Below are positions 30,643 through 31,909 of a stretch of 31,909 nucleotides of DNA, one piece after another; the stretch's first letter is position 1; every line of letters starts with the position of its first letter. The position numbers and the translations under genes are program-made. The notes under the pieces are model-generated. The model was not told the origin of the DNA and did no database searches. It saw only the letters and a list, made by a program, of their open reading frames with translations. Source of the DNA: JAUXLW01 sp964195005 (lineage in GTDB: Bacteria > Actinomycetota > Acidimicrobiia > Spongiisociales > SHLN01); NCBI GenBank assembly GCA_964195005.1, contig CAXMOO010000048.1:1-31909 (forward strand). Reading direction: 5' to 3'.

Positions 30643-31909
30643 TTCTTCTCCAGCATCTCGGTGATCTTGTCCTCGATCTCGGCGGTTATGAAGGGCTGGC
30701 CCTGTACCTTGGAGAACCCCTCAGCGGGGACCAAGAATTCGGCCCGGATGAGACGGACCAGCTGGCCCCGGTTGAGCTCGGGCACCAGAACCTTGGGATA
30801 TTTCTGCAGGAGCTCGCCCAGATTCCTGGGGAAGGGGTTCATGTGCCGCAGATGCACATGAACGACGCTCTGGCCGTTGGCTTGAGCGTTGCGCACCCCC
30901 GCACGTACCGCCGAGTAAGTAGAGCCCCACGCCAGGACAAGCAGGTCGGCGTTTTCGAGGCTGTCGACCTCTGTCGCTTCGGGAATGTCGTTGGCGATGC
31001 CGGCGATCTTCTTCTCACGCACCACCGTCATGTGCTCGTGGTTGAGAGGGTCGTAGCTGACGTTGCCGGTAACGTTCTCCTTCTCCAAGCCGCCGATGCG
31101 GTGCTCGAGATCGGCCGTCCCCGGGATCGCCCAGGGGCGAGCCAGTGACTTCGGGTCACGCAAGTACGGCATGAAGCCATCGTCGTGGTTGGTGCCGCTT
31201 GCGAACTGAACAGGGAAGCTGGGCAATTGTTCGACGTCGGGAAGGCGCCACGGTTCGGAACTGGTAGCGATGTAGCCGTCAGACATGAGCAATACGGGAG
31301 TCATATATGTGACGGCCAGCCGAACGGCTTCGATCGCGGTTTCAAAAGCATCACCGGGCGTGGAGGCCGACACCACCGGCATCGGAGACTCGCCATGACG
31401 CCCATACAGCGCCATGAGAAGGTCCGATTGTTCGGTTTTGGTCGGAAGTCCCGTGGAGGGGCCACCTCGCTGCACATTGAGGATGACCAGGGGAAGCTCG
31501 GTCGCCAGCGCCAGACTGATCGTCTCACTCTTGAGTGCCAAACCCGGCCCGCTGGTCCCGGTAACGCCGAGCTGGCCGGCAAAGGACGCTCCCAGCGCCG
31601 CTCCGACGGCGGCCATCTCGTCCTCGGCCTGAAAGGTACGCACGCCGAAGCTGCGCCGGCGGGCTAGTTCGTGCAACACATCGCTGGCGGGCGTGATCGG
31701 ATATGAGGCATAGAAGAGGGGGAGGTTTGCGGCCCGGGCGCCGGCGATGAGACCCCAGGCGATGGTCTGGTTGCCGATGACGTTGGTGTAGGTGCCGGTC
31801 GGGAGGTCTGCCGGGGGAACCTCATAGGTATGGCCGCGAAAGGCCTCAGTGGTGATTCCTAAGTTGTACCCGGCCTGAAAGGCCATCGAGTTGGCTGCCG
31901 CCACCTCCG
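30639..31909 (-). CDS. korA: 2-oxoacid:ferredoxin oxidoreductase, alpha subunit (5' end outside window)
   Basis: The frame is open to the window edge, and the N-terminal part is missing: KorA proteins of this type are about 600 residues with a gamma domain first, and here only about the last 420 are seen. The visible part starts near the end of the gamma domain, then FYASYPITPASDVLHEL (pyrimidine-binding domain), FQAEDEMAAVGAALGASFAG, GTSGPGLALKSE, VQRGGPSTGLPTKTEQSDL, and a C-terminal domain II with VLAWGSTYSAV and HLRHMNPFPRNL. It pairs with korB, which begins on its stop codon. Substrate specificity cannot be settled from sequence alone. Confidence 0.94.
   Translation of the reverse strand, partial: EVAAANSMAFQAGYNLGITTEAFRGHTYEVPPADLPTGTYTNVIGNQTIAWGLIAGARAANLPLFYASYPITPASDVLHELARRRSFGVRTFQAEDEMAAVGAALGASFAGQLGVTGTSGPGLALKSETISLALATELPLVILNVQRGGPSTGLPTKTEQSDLLMALYGRHGESPMPVVSASTPGDAFETAIEAVRLAVTYMTPVLLMSDGYIATSSEPWRLPDVEQLPSFPVQFASGTNHDDGFMPYLRDPKSLARPWAIPGTADLEHRIGGLEKENVTGNVSYDPLNHEHMTVVREKKIAGIANDIPEATEVDSLENADLLVLAWGSTYSAVRAGVRNAQANGQSVVHVHLRHMNPFPRNLGELLQKYPKVLVPELNRGQLVRLIRAEFLVPAEGFSKVQGQPFITAEIEDKITEMLEKK

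Noticed and set aside
1..31909. CRISPR array, transposon or prophage
   Set aside because: No regularly spaced repeats, transposase, integrase or phage gene was seen on either strand.

Overview
The window is a GC-rich, densely packed bacterial chromosome segment with frequent GTG/TTG starts and many 1-4 nt start/stop overlaps. The gene order argS-lysA-hom-thrC-(gap)-rho-rpmE-prfA-prmC-tsaC-...-atpI-atpB-E-F-H-A-G-D-C is the arrangement I know from Actinomycetota such as Mycobacterium tuberculosis. Together with a KorAB-type 2-oxoacid:ferredoxin oxidoreductase and an actinobacterial Rho with an Arg/Lys-rich insert, this suggests an actinobacterium outside the classical mycobacterial/streptomycete groups, perhaps Acidimicrobiia-like. 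The phylum is well supported; the class is a guess.

Layout. 1-2439 is a signalling block: the ATPase end of a histidine kinase, a single-domain receiver, and an adenylate cyclase carrying two histidine-kinase dimerisation-like segments and a receiver but no kinase ATPase domain. 2649-2720 is tRNA-Arg(CCG), followed by a terminator-like hairpin and a damaged second copy of the tRNA 3' end. 2916-3572 is a membrane protein with a zinc ribbon, and 3652-4742 is a two-gene XdhC/CoxI pair. 4766-10573 is the argS-lysA-hom-thrC block. A 335-base gap with a good promoter precedes rho, at the place where M. tuberculosis has thrB. 10909-15710 is rho-rpmE-DUF1385-prfA-prmC, in which L31 has a long tail. 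15775-17743, on the minus strand, is a broken ECF sigma factor plus a membrane-anchored Asp-box propeller protein, set inside the otherwise conserved cluster. 17871-20206 holds tsaC, an SRPBCC protein and glyA. 20284-27304 is the complete F1Fo ATP synthase operon.

Beyond atpC lie a 58-residue membrane-protein ORF (minus strand), a divergent arsR/arsI organoarsenical module around a perfect 24-bp palindrome, an unrecognised membrane-anchored protein, and korB-korA (minus strand, korA running off the window end).

How the genes work together. The plus-strand core links Asp-family amino acid synthesis (lysine, threonine), translation and its termination (argS, rpmE, prfA, prmC, tsaC), transcription termination (rho), one-carbon metabolism (glyA) and energy conversion (atp). 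The accessory pieces are the cyclase cluster, the tRNA-adjacent repeat, the decaying sigma/propeller pair and the ars module. I saw no rRNA, CRISPR array, transposase, integrase or phage gene.
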